DNA of 64,000 bases from Shimia ponticola (GTDB lineage Bacteria; Pseudomonadota; Alphaproteobacteria; Rhodobacterales; Rhodobacteraceae): NCBI RefSeq assembly GCF_007995215.1, contig NZ_VCDK01000003.1, forward strand, positions 558,001 to 622,000, read 5' to 3'. The notes beneath the pieces were generated by a model. It saw only the letters and a program-made list of their open reading frames with translations. It was not told where the DNA came from and ran no database searches. The stretch's first letter is position 1. The number at the start of each line of letters is the position of its first letter. Made by a program: the position numbers and the translations under genes. Positions 51,612-60,027 of the stretch are shown in pieces.

Positions 51612-53273
51612 TCAGACCTCAATCGTTTTCGGGCGTTTGCGCTCGAACCACATCACGACCATCACACGCGTCACGAAGATCGCCGTGAAGACAGACGTGA
51701 TGATCCCCAGCCCCAGAGTAATCGCAAACCCGCGCACTGGACCCGAGCCCATCGCATAGAGGATCAGCGCCGTGATGAACGTGGTGATGTTGGCGTCGAC
51801 AATGGCGCTCAGCGCCTTTTCATAGCCCAGATCAATCGCCCGCGCCGGGCCTTTGGCTGTCTTCAGCTCTTCGCGGATGCGTTCGAACACCAGCACGTTG
51901 GCATCCACCGCCATACCAATCGTCAGAACGATCCCCGCGATCCCCGGCAGTGTCAGCGTCGCGCCGACAAGGCTGAGCAAGCCAAAAATCAAACCGACGT
52001 TGATGATCAGCGCAATGTTCGCGAAGATCCCGAACAGGCCATAGCTCAACGCCATAAACACGAGGATCGCCGCAAAGGCCACGATACAGGCAATGGTCCC
52101 TGCGTCGATGCTGTCTTGCCCTAGGTCTGGACCAATTGTCCGTTCCTCAAGGAACTCCAGCCCCGCAGGCAGCGACCCCGCCCGCAGCAGGATCGACAAG
52201 TTGGTACTTTCGACCACGTCAAAGTCACCGGTGATCTGCCCCGACCCGCCGCGAATGGCGGTCTGGATGACGGGCGCGCTGATCACCTCACCGTCCAGCA
52301 CGATGGCAAAGGGTGATCCGACATTCTCAGCCGTGTAATCGCCAAACTTGCGCGCGCCTGACGTGTTGAAACGGAAATCCACCGCAGGCCGTCCGTTTTG
52401 GTCAAACGACGGCTGCGCGTTCACAAGGTCCTCGCCTGTCACGACAGGCGTTCGCTCCAGCACGTAGAACGCCGAAAACCCGTCAATCGACGGCAAAATC
52501 TCATTGCCCGGTCCGGGGTTTGTTTCGCCATTCTCGGTGCGCGTGACAACGGGTTGGAAGGTCAAAAGCGCAGGTTTCCCGATCAGTTCCTTGACCTCTT
52601 GCGCCGACCCAATACCCGGCACCTGGATCAAAACCCGATCCGCGCCTTGGCGCTGAATGGTGGGTTCGCGCGTGCCCGCCTCATCAATCCGGCGGCGTAC
52701 GATTTCCAGCGTCTGCGCCATGGTGCGCTGGTCGGTCGCCTGACGTTCCGCCTCGGACAGAGACACGATCAGGTCGGTCCCGTCGCTTGTCACTTCAATG
52801 TCGTTTTCCAAGGCACCCGTCAGCGATTGCACAGGATTGGCCAACCCGCGCGCAACCTCCATGGCCCGCGCCATGTTCTCCGGCTGCGAAATCCGCACGC
52901 GCAGCTCATTCCCGCTGGAGGGCTGCAACCGAATGGTGCCAATGGTGTCCCGCTCAGGCCGCAACGCATCGCGCAACTCGGGCCAGAAGCCTTCGAGCCG
53001 CGTCTCGTAAACCTCTTCGAGCTTCACCTCAGCCAGCAGATGCGCCCCGCCCCGCAGGTCAAGACCAAGGTTCACGAGGCTAGACGGCAGGTACGATGGC
53101 CAAAGCCCCGCATCCGCGGTGTTTTCATCGGTCACAAACCCCGCCTCGATCCGCGCCTCGGCATCGTTCGAGCGCTCGACGCGGTCGTAAAACCCATTCG
53201 GCAAAGCCAGGATCAGACCCAGCGCACAGGCGGCCCAGATCAGGACCCGTTTCCAGGCGGGGATCTGAAGCAT
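51612..53273 (-). CDS. secD: Protein translocase subunit SecD
   Basis: 553 residues. 'LGLDLRGGAHLLAEVKLEEV' (SecD motif 1) near the N-terminus, 'GVTGEDL'-like 'ERTPVVTGEDLVNAQPSFD', 'RAGSLPAGLEFLEERTIGPD' and the membrane segment 'GMAVDANVLVFERIREELKT' are all family hallmarks. The start overlaps the yajC stop by one base (53273). It forms the periplasmic head and half of the membrane part of SecDF. Confidence 0.97.
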   Translation of the reverse strand: MLQIPAWKRVLIWAACALGLILALPNGFYDRVERSNDAEARIEAGFVTDENTADAGLWPSYLPSSLVNLGLDLRGGAHLLAEVKLEEVYETRLEGFWPELRDALRPERDTIGTIRLQPSSGNELRVRISQPENMARAMEVARGLANPVQSLTGALENDIEVTSDGTDLIVSLSEAERQATDQRTMAQTLEIVRRRIDEAGTREPTIQRQGADRVLIQVPGIGSAQEVKELIGKPALLTFQPVVTRTENGETNPGPGNEILPSIDGFSAFYVLERTPVVTGEDLVNAQPSFDQNGRPAVDFRFNTSGARKFGDYTAENVGSPFAIVLDGEVISAPVIQTAIRGGSGQITGDFDVVESTNLSILLRAGSLPAGLEFLEERTIGPDLGQDSIDAGTIACIVAFAAILVFMALSYGLFGIFANIALIINVGLIFGLLSLVGATLTLPGIAGIVLTIGMAVDANVLVFERIREELKTAKGPARAIDLGYEKALSAIVDANITTFITALILYAMGSGPVRGFAITLGLGIITSVFTAIFVTRVMVVMWFERKRPKTIEV

Positions 53274-53557
53274 TACTTGCCCTTCGCGGGTTCGGTTTTG
53301 TTCAGGACCTGCGCGATAGTGTTTTGCACGACTCGCACTTTGACACCTTCGGCCAGTTCGACCTCGATCTCATTGTCCTCTTTCACCTTGGCGACCTTGC
53401 CAATCAGCCCACCCTGAGTGACCACCTGATCGCCCCGGCGCAGTTCTTCGACCATCTTGGCATGGGCTTTCATCTTTTGCTGCTGCGGGCGGAACACCAG
53501 CAGATAGAAAATCGCGATGATCAGGATTGGAAACAGCAGCTGTCCAAAGGCTTCCAT
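53273..53557 (-). CDS. yajC: Preprotein translocase subunit YajC
   Basis: 94 residues. One N-terminal helix ('LLFPILIIAIFYLLVFRPQQ') followed by 'KMVEELRRGDQVVTQGGLIG' and a short beta domain, exactly the YajC pattern. It associates with SecDF. First gene of the minus-strand run yajC-secD-secF-TSUP-Mth938-ccmABCDG; its promoter should lie in the hairpin-rich gap at 53558-53950. Confidence 0.97.
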   Translation of the reverse strand: MEAFGQLLFPILIIAIFYLLVFRPQQQKMKAHAKMVEELRRGDQVVTQGGLIGKVAKVKEDNEIEVELAEGVKVRVVQNTIAQVLNKTEPAKGK

Positions 53558-53950
53558 TGGGCGTCCTCGTCTAGGTCGGGGTCTTGGTTTGGATGGCAGT
53601 TAACGATGGGGGGCGGCGAAGGCAAGGAATGGTGGGGGAAAAGGTGGGTTTTTGGGTTGTTTGAAGCGCTGAACGCAGGCCCCGACCGAGGGTGGGGGTG
53701 AAGCCCCCGCCCGTGGGGGCGGTCGGGGGCTGCGCGATGGTTCCCATCGCGCGGTGCGCTTGATCGAAGCGAGGGCAAAGCGCCAACTCACAAGAGAGGG
53801 CCGGTTCGGGCGCGGCCCGGTGGTCCCCACCGGGCAAGACACCCGAACAAACGCAACACAAAACCCACCGCAGTCCCGGACCCCGATCCGGGACCTCACA
53901 CCCCACACACCACCACTTGCCGACCCCACCCACACGCGTAGGCTGAGTGC
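53558..53950. repeat. Divergent gap filled with GC-rich hairpins
   Basis: No gene is supported in these 393 bases. Four strong inverted repeats occur: CCCCGACCG (53680-53688) with CGGTCGGGG (53720-53728), enclosing GGGGG-TGAAG-CCCCC (53694-53708); GCGCGATGG-TTC-CCATCGCGC (53732-53752); GCCCGGTGG-TCC-CCACCGGGC (53815-53835); and GTCCCGGA (53873-53880) with TCCGGGAC (53887-53894). The second and third share the same 9-3-9 design and GG-TNC-CC centre. As both neighbours point away, these are not terminators. They look like Rhodobacteraceae intergenic repeats; a promoter for yajC must lie here too but is not obvious. Confidence 0.65.
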
Positions 53951-55066
53951 ATGGATTCGTTTAACGATTGGCTCACGTCCTGGGCAAACACACCCTCCCT
54001 CTGGATCATGGCAGGCTTCGCCGCCCTCTTCGGGCTCACGCTCCTGATCCTGCAATCGGTCAAACCAACACCCCGGCGCAAAGTCATCGACGCCAACTGG
54101 CTCGGCAAAAACTACCCCTTCGTCGTGTTCGGAGCCGTCGCCACCCTCCTCGCCGCCGCCACCACGTTCTACCTCTTCGAGATGGGCCTAATCGTAGGTC
54201 GCGCAGTAAACATCTTGGGAGACGAGATCGCTGACGGTGAAATCGAACCCGAAGACTTCCGCAACTACGCCTACGGCATCGCGGCTTTCGTCGGCGTTCT
54301 CGCTGCGTCCGCAACTCTATTTTTCCAACCAATTCGCCTGTGGCTAAACGAACGAAGTGCCCAAACTGCCGAACAAGGAATGATTACTGACCGCATTAAC
54401 AAAGCTGTAGAGGGGCTTGGTGCGGAGAAAACAATCAAGGTAGCTCGGACGCAAGATGGCCAAGAACAACCGGCGGCTGAAATGAGCGTACCTAACCTAG
54501 AAGTGCGGATCGGATCATTGTTCTCCTTGGAGCGGATAGCCAAAGATAGCCTAAGAGACCACGTTCAAATCATGGAAATGATCAGTGCGTATGTACGGTC
54601 CAATGCATCCTTACCCGACACAAAGAACGCCTCGGACAGTCCACCATCAAGACCAGACATCCAAACGGCCGTTAGAGTAATGGGGCGTCGGAGTCCTCAA
54701 CAGATTGAAACTGAGCGGGTTCAATCGTTTTACCTCGATCTAAGTTACTCGTATCTGGGCAACCTTGATTTCAGCCTGGGGAACTTCGAAGGAGCGAGCT
54801 TTCTTGGCAGTAACCTTTGCTACGCATCGTTCTATAAATCGAACCTCGCGCGGTCATCGTTTCATTCATGTTACTTGTTCGGCTCTGTTTTTGGTCAGTC
54901 CGACTTGTCCAACGCGCGCATTTCGCACTGTGATGTGACACTTGCACATTTCGCAGGTGCATCTGTCCAGGGTCTATTCACAGATGGGACGGACATGACA
55001 ATGGCGGCTAGCCCCGTAGAAGTTAGCGAAAGCTTGCCAGGCATGGAAAACGACCGCACAAATTAA
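53951..55066 (+). CDS. Pentapeptide-repeat membrane protein
   Basis: 371 residues. Three membrane segments (about 16-36, 57-79 and 107-128). Next comes 'EQGMITDRINKAVEGLGAEK' and 'VRIGSLFSLERIAKDSLRDH' with VQIMEMISAYVR, a helical module I know from other pentapeptide-repeat proteins. Residues ~262-345 contain pentapeptide repeats (A/S-N/D-L/F-xx; for example LDFSL-GNFEG-ASFLG-SNLCY-ASFYK-SNLAR-SSFHS), forming a right-handed beta helix. The first ~350 bp are GC-rich, the rest clearly more AT-rich, suggesting a composite origin. Function unknown; an immunity, scaffolding or phage-related role is conceivable. No partner gene is adjacent. Confidence 0.8.
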   Translation: MDSFNDWLTSWANTPSLWIMAGFAALFGLTLLILQSVKPTPRRKVIDANWLGKNYPFVVFGAVATLLAAATTFYLFEMGLIVGRAVNILGDEIADGEIEPEDFRNYAYGIAAFVGVLAASATLFFQPIRLWLNERSAQTAEQGMITDRINKAVEGLGAEKTIKVARTQDGQEQPAAEMSVPNLEVRIGSLFSLERIAKDSLRDHVQIMEMISAYVRSNASLPDTKNASDSPPSRPDIQTAVRVMGRRSPQQIETERVQSFYLDLSYSYLGNLDFSLGNFEGASFLGSNLCYASFYKSNLARSSFHSCYLFGSVFGQSDLSNARISHCDVTLAHFAGASVQGLFTDGTDMTMAASPVEVSESLPGMENDRTN

Positions 55067-55148
55067 GCAAACCCCGCACCCCCATGTGCGCCAGTCGTGT
55101 ATGTATGGACTGTGCATGGGTTGTGCATCACTTGCGCCCCCACCGTAG

Positions 55149-55165
55149 GGTGCGCACTGCGCACC
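55149..55165. repeat. GGTGCGC palindrome, Rhodobacteraceae-type intergenic repeat
   Basis: GGTGCGC-ACT-GCGCACC is a 7-bp perfect inverted repeat preceded by CCGTA, a form I recognise as a frequent intergenic palindrome in this family. To its left (about 55111-55128) TGTGCATGGGTTGTGCAT is an imperfect tandem repeat. Both lie in the 182-bp gap before serS. Confidence 0.45.
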
Positions 55166-55248
55166 ATCACCCCACAGGTTAACACACCGCCCCTTCCCCC
55201 CTGCGCACCAATCCGCTATCGCTCCGCGCAACATCAAAGGAGGCCAAG

Positions 55249-56541
55249 ATGCACGACATCAAACTGATCCGCGACAACCCGGCTGCGTTCGACGCAGCAC
55301 TGTCTCGCCGTGGGGATGCGCCTGTGTCGTCGGACCTTTTGGCCATGGATGAAGCGCGCCGAGCGGCGATCCTTGCCGCTGAAACCGCGCAGGCGGATGC
55401 CAACAAGGCCGCCAAGGAAGTCGGTGCCGCCAAGGGGCGTGGGGATGAGGATGAATTCCAACGCCTCCGCGCGCTTGTCTCTGAAAAGAAAGCGGAAATC
55501 GCCGCGCTGAATGATGAGGCCAAGGCACTGGATGCCAAGCTGACCGATGCGCTCGCCCGGATCGCGAACCTGCCTTATGACGATGTCCCCGAGGGTGCAG
55601 ACGAAAACGATAACGTCGAAGTCAATCGCTGGGGCACGCCGCGCGACTTCGGATTCACACCCAAAGAGCATTTCGACATCGCAGGCGTCGCCGCGTCCAT
55701 GGACTTTGAAACCGCCGCCAAAATCTCTGGCAGCCGCTTTGTCCTTTTGTCCGGTGCTGTCGCCCGCGTCCACCGCGCCTTGGCGCAGTTCATGCTCGAC
55801 ACCCACGTGACCGACAACGGCATGACCGAAGTGAACCCACCCGTGCTCGTCCGGGACGAGGCGATGTATGGCACGGATAAGCTGCCGAAATTTGGTGAAG
55901 ACAGCTACCGCACCGAAGAGGGCATGTGGCTGATCCCAACCTCTGAGGTGCCGCTGACCTATATCGCCGCAAACCACGTGATCGAGGAAAGCTACCTGCC
56001 CCGCCGCTACACCGCGCATTCTCTGTGTTTCCGGTCCGAAGCCGGCTCCGCGGGTCGCGATACCTCTGGCATGCTGCGCCAGCACCAGTTCGAAAAAGTC
56101 GAGATGGTGTCGATCACCCATCCGGATCATTCCGAGGCCGAACAGAAACGCATGCTGCGCTGCGCCGAGGACATCCTGGAACGGCTTGAAATCCCTTACA
56201 GAACCGTCGTTCTGTGCACGGGCGACATGGGCTTTGGCGCACGCCGCACCTATGACATCGAAGCCTGGTTGCCTGGCCAAGACACCTTCCGCGAAATCAG
56301 CTCGGTCTCGACGACAGGTGATTTTCAGGCCCGCCGCATGAATGCTCGCTTCAAACCGACCGAGGGCGGCAAGCCGCAATTTGTCCATACGTTGAACGGA
56401 TCGGGCCTTGCCGTCGGGCGTTGCCTCATCGCCGTTTTGGAAAACGGTCAGCACGAGGACGGCTCCGTCACCTTGCCCGCAACGCTTGCGCCTTATCTTG
56501 GTGGCAAGACAATGATCACCGCCGAGGGAACCTTGGCGTAA
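55249..56541 (+). CDS. serS: Serine--tRNA ligase
   Basis: 430 residues. N-terminal antiparallel coiled coil (~25-105, '[20 protein letters not shown]'), then the class II catalytic core: motif 2 '[20 protein letters not shown]' then [10 protein letters not shown], and motif 3 '[20 protein letters not shown]'. The ATG follows AAAGGAGG by 6 bases. It charges tRNA-Ser; a tRNA-Ser(TGA) gene is at 3129-3218. Confidence 0.98.
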   Translation: MHDIKLIRDNPAAFDAALSRRGDAPVSSDLLAMDEARRAAILAAETAQADANKAAKEVGAAKGRGDEDEFQRLRALVSEKKAEIAALNDEAKALDAKLTDALARIANLPYDDVPEGADENDNVEVNRWGTPRDFGFTPKEHFDIAGVAASMDFETAAKISGSRFVLLSGAVARVHRALAQFMLDTHVTDNGMTEVNPPVLVRDEAMYGTDKLPKFGEDSYRTEEGMWLIPTSEVPLTYIAANHVIEESYLPRRYTAHSLCFRSEAGSAGRDTSGMLRQHQFEKVEMVSITHPDHSEAEQKRMLRCAEDILERLEIPYRTVVLCTGDMGFGARRTYDIEAWLPGQDTFREISSVSTTGDFQARRMNARFKPTEGGKPQFVHTLNGSGLAVGRCLIAVLENGQHEDGSVTLPATLAPYLGGKTMITAEGTLA

Positions 56542-56559
56542 CGCCGGGGTTTCCCATAC

Positions 56560-57267
56560 ATGCGCGCATATTTGACGGCTCTTGCCACCCTCGCCTTCGT
56601 GACCTCGCCCTTTTGGTCGGGGTCGTTTTCCGGGTTTTCAGCCGGGCAGACCCCCATTGAACAAACCAACCCGCCGATTCAGCCTGCGGGCTATGCGTTT
56701 TCGATTTGGGGCGTGATTTACATCTGGCTGGTGGTGTCTGCCTCCTTTGGCGTCTGGAAACGCCGCGAAGACCCAGCATGGGACGCCGCGCGCCCTGCGC
56801 TGATCGCCTCGCTCGCCTTCGGAACACCATGGCTCTGGATCGCGCAGAACTCGGTGATCTGGGCGACCGTTTTCATCTGGGGCATGTTGATAACCGCGCT
56901 TTGGGCATTGTACCGCGCGCCCAAGTCTGACGGCCCTTGGTTTGCGTGGCCGATCGGCCTTTATGCCGGATGGCTGACTGCTGCCTCATTCGTCGCGCTG
57001 GCGGTCTTGCTGGCGGGCTATGGGATCGGGCCGGACGCCACGACATGGGCCATGATCGGCATTCCCGTGGCCGCTATTGTGGCACTGAGTGCGCTCTGGG
57101 CCACAGGGTCTATCCCCTACGCCGCCGCTGTGATCTGGGCGCTGGTCGCGATCACAGTCAAAAACGCGGATGATCTTATCACCGTCGCGGCCCTTGCCGG
57201 TGGCAGTGCAGCACTCCTTGCGATTGCTGCGTTTCTGCGCAGCCGTCGCCCTGCCATCGCGTCCTGA
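56560..57267 (+). CDS. TspO/MBR-related membrane protein
   Basis: 235 residues, about seven membrane helices rich in Trp. 'NPPIQPAGYAFSIWGVIYIW' corresponds to the PPGWVFGPVWTxLY motif of TspO/MBR proteins, and 'WIAQNSVIWATVFIWGMLIT' to a later helix. The size exceeds classical TspO (~160), fitting the longer 'tryptophan-rich sensory protein' relatives. Ligand unknown. It starts 18 bp after serS and is followed after 4 bases by the GNAT-nitrilase gene, hinting at co-transcription. Confidence 0.7.
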   Translation: MRAYLTALATLAFVTSPFWSGSFSGFSAGQTPIEQTNPPIQPAGYAFSIWGVIYIWLVVSASFGVWKRREDPAWDAARPALIASLAFGTPWLWIAQNSVIWATVFIWGMLITALWALYRAPKSDGPWFAWPIGLYAGWLTAASFVALAVLLAGYGIGPDATTWAMIGIPVAAIVALSALWATGSIPYAAAVIWALVAITVKNADDLITVAALAGGSAALLAIAAFLRSRRPAIAS

Positions 57268-57271
57268 TCCC

Positions 57272-58816
57272 ATGGCCACATCACCCAAACCCACACTCGA
57301 AGTCCGCGCCGCGAACCGACAAGACATCCCCGGCATCGTCGCCTTGTCCAAGCGCGTCTATACCGAGGAACCACCTTACACCGCAGGCATGATCTCTGGA
57401 CAGGTCAACGCGTTTCCCGGCGGGAATTTCGTCGTGCTTTATGATGGCGAGATCGTCGGCTATGCCGCCTCGACGGTGCTTCGCGAAGCCACGGTCATGG
57501 CCCTGCATACATGGAATACCGTGACCGGTGGTGGCTACGGCAGCTTGCACAATGCCAATGGAGATTGGCTTTATGGGGTTGAGGTCATGGTCGACCCGGC
57601 GCGCCGTCGTCTCCGGATCGGCAACCGTCTTTATCAGGCGCGTGAGCGGCTTTGCACCGATCTGGGCCTCAAGGGCATTGCGTTTGGGGGCCGCATCCCC
57701 GGCTTCCGCCGCAATCGCGCGAAGTTCCCCACGGCTGACGCCTATGTTGAGGCCGTGAAATCCGGCGACCTACGTGACCCGGTGCTGAGTTTCCAGATGA
57801 AACAAGGGTTCGAGGTCATACGCGCCCTGCCCGGCTATGCGCCCGATGACCTGCCATCCGGTGGGCATGCCGCGCTGATGGCCTGGCGCAACCCGAACTA
57901 TGCCGAGATCATCGAAGACCAACCCGTGACGCGCCCTGACCCGGTGACGGTCCGGGTCGCAGCGGTCCAAATGGACGCCCGTACGATCACCAAACCGGAA
58001 GAGTTTTACCACAGTGTCGACTACTTCGCGCGCGTGGCATCCGACTATGGCGCAGACTTCGTGGTTTTCCCGGAATATGTGTCACTGCAGCTTTTGTCCT
58101 GCGAAAAGCCGCGCGCGCCGTCGGATGCGATCCAAAGGATGGTCGAGCATACCGACGAGTTCACCAAGCGCCTGAAACAAATGGCGATATCTCGCAATAT
58201 CAACATCATCGGTGGCTCGCACCCGACCCAGACGCCGGACGGTGATATGCGCAACACCTGCTACGTGTTCCTACGCGATGGCGCGGTGCATGCTCAGGAA
58301 AAGCTGCATCCAACGCCTGACGAGCGCAGCGCATGGGCCATCACGGGCGGCGATGTCATCGACGTGATCGACACCGATTGCGGCCCGATTGGCGTGACGA
58401 TCTGTTATGACTGTGAGTTCCCGGAGGTCGTGCGCAGGCTTGCCGACGAGGGCGCGCGCATCCTGTTCGTGCCTTACAACACGGACACGCGGCATGGGCA
58501 TCTGCGTGTAAGGTATTGCGCCCAGGCGCGCGCGATTGAAAACCAGATGTACGTGGTCACCGCGGGAATGGTTGGCAACCTCGACAATGTATCAAACATC
58601 GACATCCAATATGCGCACTCCGCCATCCTCACCCCCTGCGATTTCCCCTTTGCACGAGATGGAATCGCCGCCGAAGCGAGCGAGAATGTCGAGATGATCA
58701 CCGTGGCCGATCTGGACCTGTCGCAGATCCATTGGGCGCGGGCGCACGGGTCGGTGCGGAACCTGCGCGACAGACGGACGGATTTGTACCGGACGCGTTG
58801 GAGTGATGGGGGCTAG
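57272..58816 (+). CDS. GNAT N-acetyltransferase - carbon-nitrogen hydrolase fusion
   Basis: 514 residues. Residues 1-~210 are a GNAT domain ('DWLYGVEVMVDPARRRLRIG' then NRLYQARE, the acetyl-CoA loop). Residues ~225-514 are a nitrilase-superfamily domain with the triad E268 (VVFPEYVSLQL), K344 (AQEKLHPTPDE) and C378 (TICYDCEFPE). This two-domain architecture is known in proteobacteria; substrate unknown. The start at 57272 follows the TspO-like stop by 4 bases; a longer frame from 57170 is inside that gene. Confidence 0.92.
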   Translation: MATSPKPTLEVRAANRQDIPGIVALSKRVYTEEPPYTAGMISGQVNAFPGGNFVVLYDGEIVGYAASTVLREATVMALHTWNTVTGGGYGSLHNANGDWLYGVEVMVDPARRRLRIGNRLYQARERLCTDLGLKGIAFGGRIPGFRRNRAKFPTADAYVEAVKSGDLRDPVLSFQMKQGFEVIRALPGYAPDDLPSGGHAALMAWRNPNYAEIIEDQPVTRPDPVTVRVAAVQMDARTITKPEEFYHSVDYFARVASDYGADFVVFPEYVSLQLLSCEKPRAPSDAIQRMVEHTDEFTKRLKQMAISRNINIIGGSHPTQTPDGDMRNTCYVFLRDGAVHAQEKLHPTPDERSAWAITGGDVIDVIDTDCGPIGVTICYDCEFPEVVRRLADEGARILFVPYNTDTRHGHLRVRYCAQARAIENQMYVVTAGMVGNLDNVSNIDIQYAHSAILTPCDFPFARDGIAAEASENVEMITVADLDLSQIHWARAHGSVRNLRDRRTDLYRTRWSDGG

Positions 58817-58893
58817 GCTTATCCGCGCGGAACAGCTGCTCTAGCTGCCTGCGCATCGCCTCCGGCCCCGCGATCCACTGCGTCGGTGTTCAT

Positions 58894-59898
58894 TTACTCA
58901 GCAGGCACCACACCGCTCGCGCTGCGCATGTCCTGCATCAACGGTGGGAAAGGCACCATCCGGCTGTTCGGCTCATCATAAAGCTTCCATCGCAGGCATT
59001 TGATCGCCTCCCACAAACCGATCTTGGTGCTCTCGATTAGACCTGCCGCTTCGAGGTCCTGATGGCAGCGCTTAATATGATAGCTGGGAATGTTGGCGTT
59101 CAGGTGGTGCAGGTCGTGATACGCGATGTTGAACGTCATGAAGTCAAAGAACCAACCGAAGTTGAGGACAGAAGACCCTTTCAAAGCGGCGGTCTCAAAA
59201 TCCATATCGGGCCGACGACCCCATTCGATATGCTCGAAATTATGCACCACGTAGGGGATCAACACGCCCAGCGTGCAGCCGATATAAATCGCGCCAAGAA
59301 GCACACCAAGCCCGAGCCAACCGGCCCATAGATACACGCCAAAGAAATACGCCGCGATCATAAGATCGTGCAGGATAACGTCCCAAATGCCCGTCTTGAA
59401 GGCGTGTTTCGGGAACCGGCGCAGCACCATGTACATCAGGAACGGCCCGGTAAAGACCAACGTGAAGGCGCTGCGATACAGACGGTACTGCAGCTTTTTC
59501 CAAAGCGGCGCGGTCTCATATTCGGCCACCGTCATCACATGGATTTCAAAGGCGTCACGATGATCTAGATCACTCACGTAGGCGTGGTGCCGATTATGGG
59601 CGTATTTCGTGGCCTGATAAGGCGTCAACGCAATGGGTGATAACAGGGTGCCGACGACATCATTCAACCGACGACTGGAAAACAGCGTTCCGTGAATGCA
59701 GTCGTGTTGCAGCATGTAAATCCGCACGCCGGTTGCCGCGATCACCAGCATCAGTGGAGCGGTGATCCACCAATTTGGCGCAAATGCGATCGCGCCGTAT
59801 ACGGCGGCGCAATAGGCCGCGACGGTCCAAACCAACTCAATCGTCGCGATCCGATCGTCGCGATCTGTATATTGCCTGCAAAACTCTCTGATAGTCAT
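58894..59898 (-). CDS. Fatty acid desaturase
   Basis: 334 residues, with hydrophobic helices (~20-60 and ~155-205). The three histidine boxes of membrane desaturases are H65-DCI-H69, H101-NR-H104-H105 and HDLHH near residue 260, plus the 'VVHNFEHIEWGRR' segment. The family inserts double bonds or hydroxylates lipids (also carotenoid or DesA type). The ATG at 59898 is preferred over 59943. It is transcribed alone; 77 bp with no feature separate it from the convergent GNAT-nitrilase gene. Confidence 0.9.
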   Translation of the reverse strand: MTIREFCRQYTDRDDRIATIELVWTVAAYCAAVYGAIAFAPNWWITAPLMLVIAATGVRIYMLQHDCIHGTLFSSRRLNDVVGTLLSPIALTPYQATKYAHNRHHAYVSDLDHRDAFEIHVMTVAEYETAPLWKKLQYRLYRSAFTLVFTGPFLMYMVLRRFPKHAFKTGIWDVILHDLMIAAYFFGVYLWAGWLGLGVLLGAIYIGCTLGVLIPYVVHNFEHIEWGRRPDMDFETAALKGSSVLNFGWFFDFMTFNIAYHDLHHLNANIPSYHIKRCHQDLEAAGLIESTKIGLWEAIKCLRWKLYDEPNSRMVPFPPLMQDMRSASGVVPAE

Positions 59899-60027
59899 AA
59901 GTGTCCCGGAAAAAGAAATGTGTATCAATAAACTGACGACCAAAAGCTAGCCGTCAGCACACTGATAAATCAAGACAATTTCCGAAAGGCGCCCTAAATC
60001 CGGCCCACACCCTAAGCCAAGGAGCCC

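Noticed and set aside
53571-54055. Several 80-150 codon minus-strand ORFs upstream of yajC
   Set aside because: They read through GC-rich hairpins in different frames without start signals or family patterns.
55234-56454. 406-codon minus-strand ORF
   Set aside because: Antisense to serS, which has full synthetase motifs and a good ribosome site.
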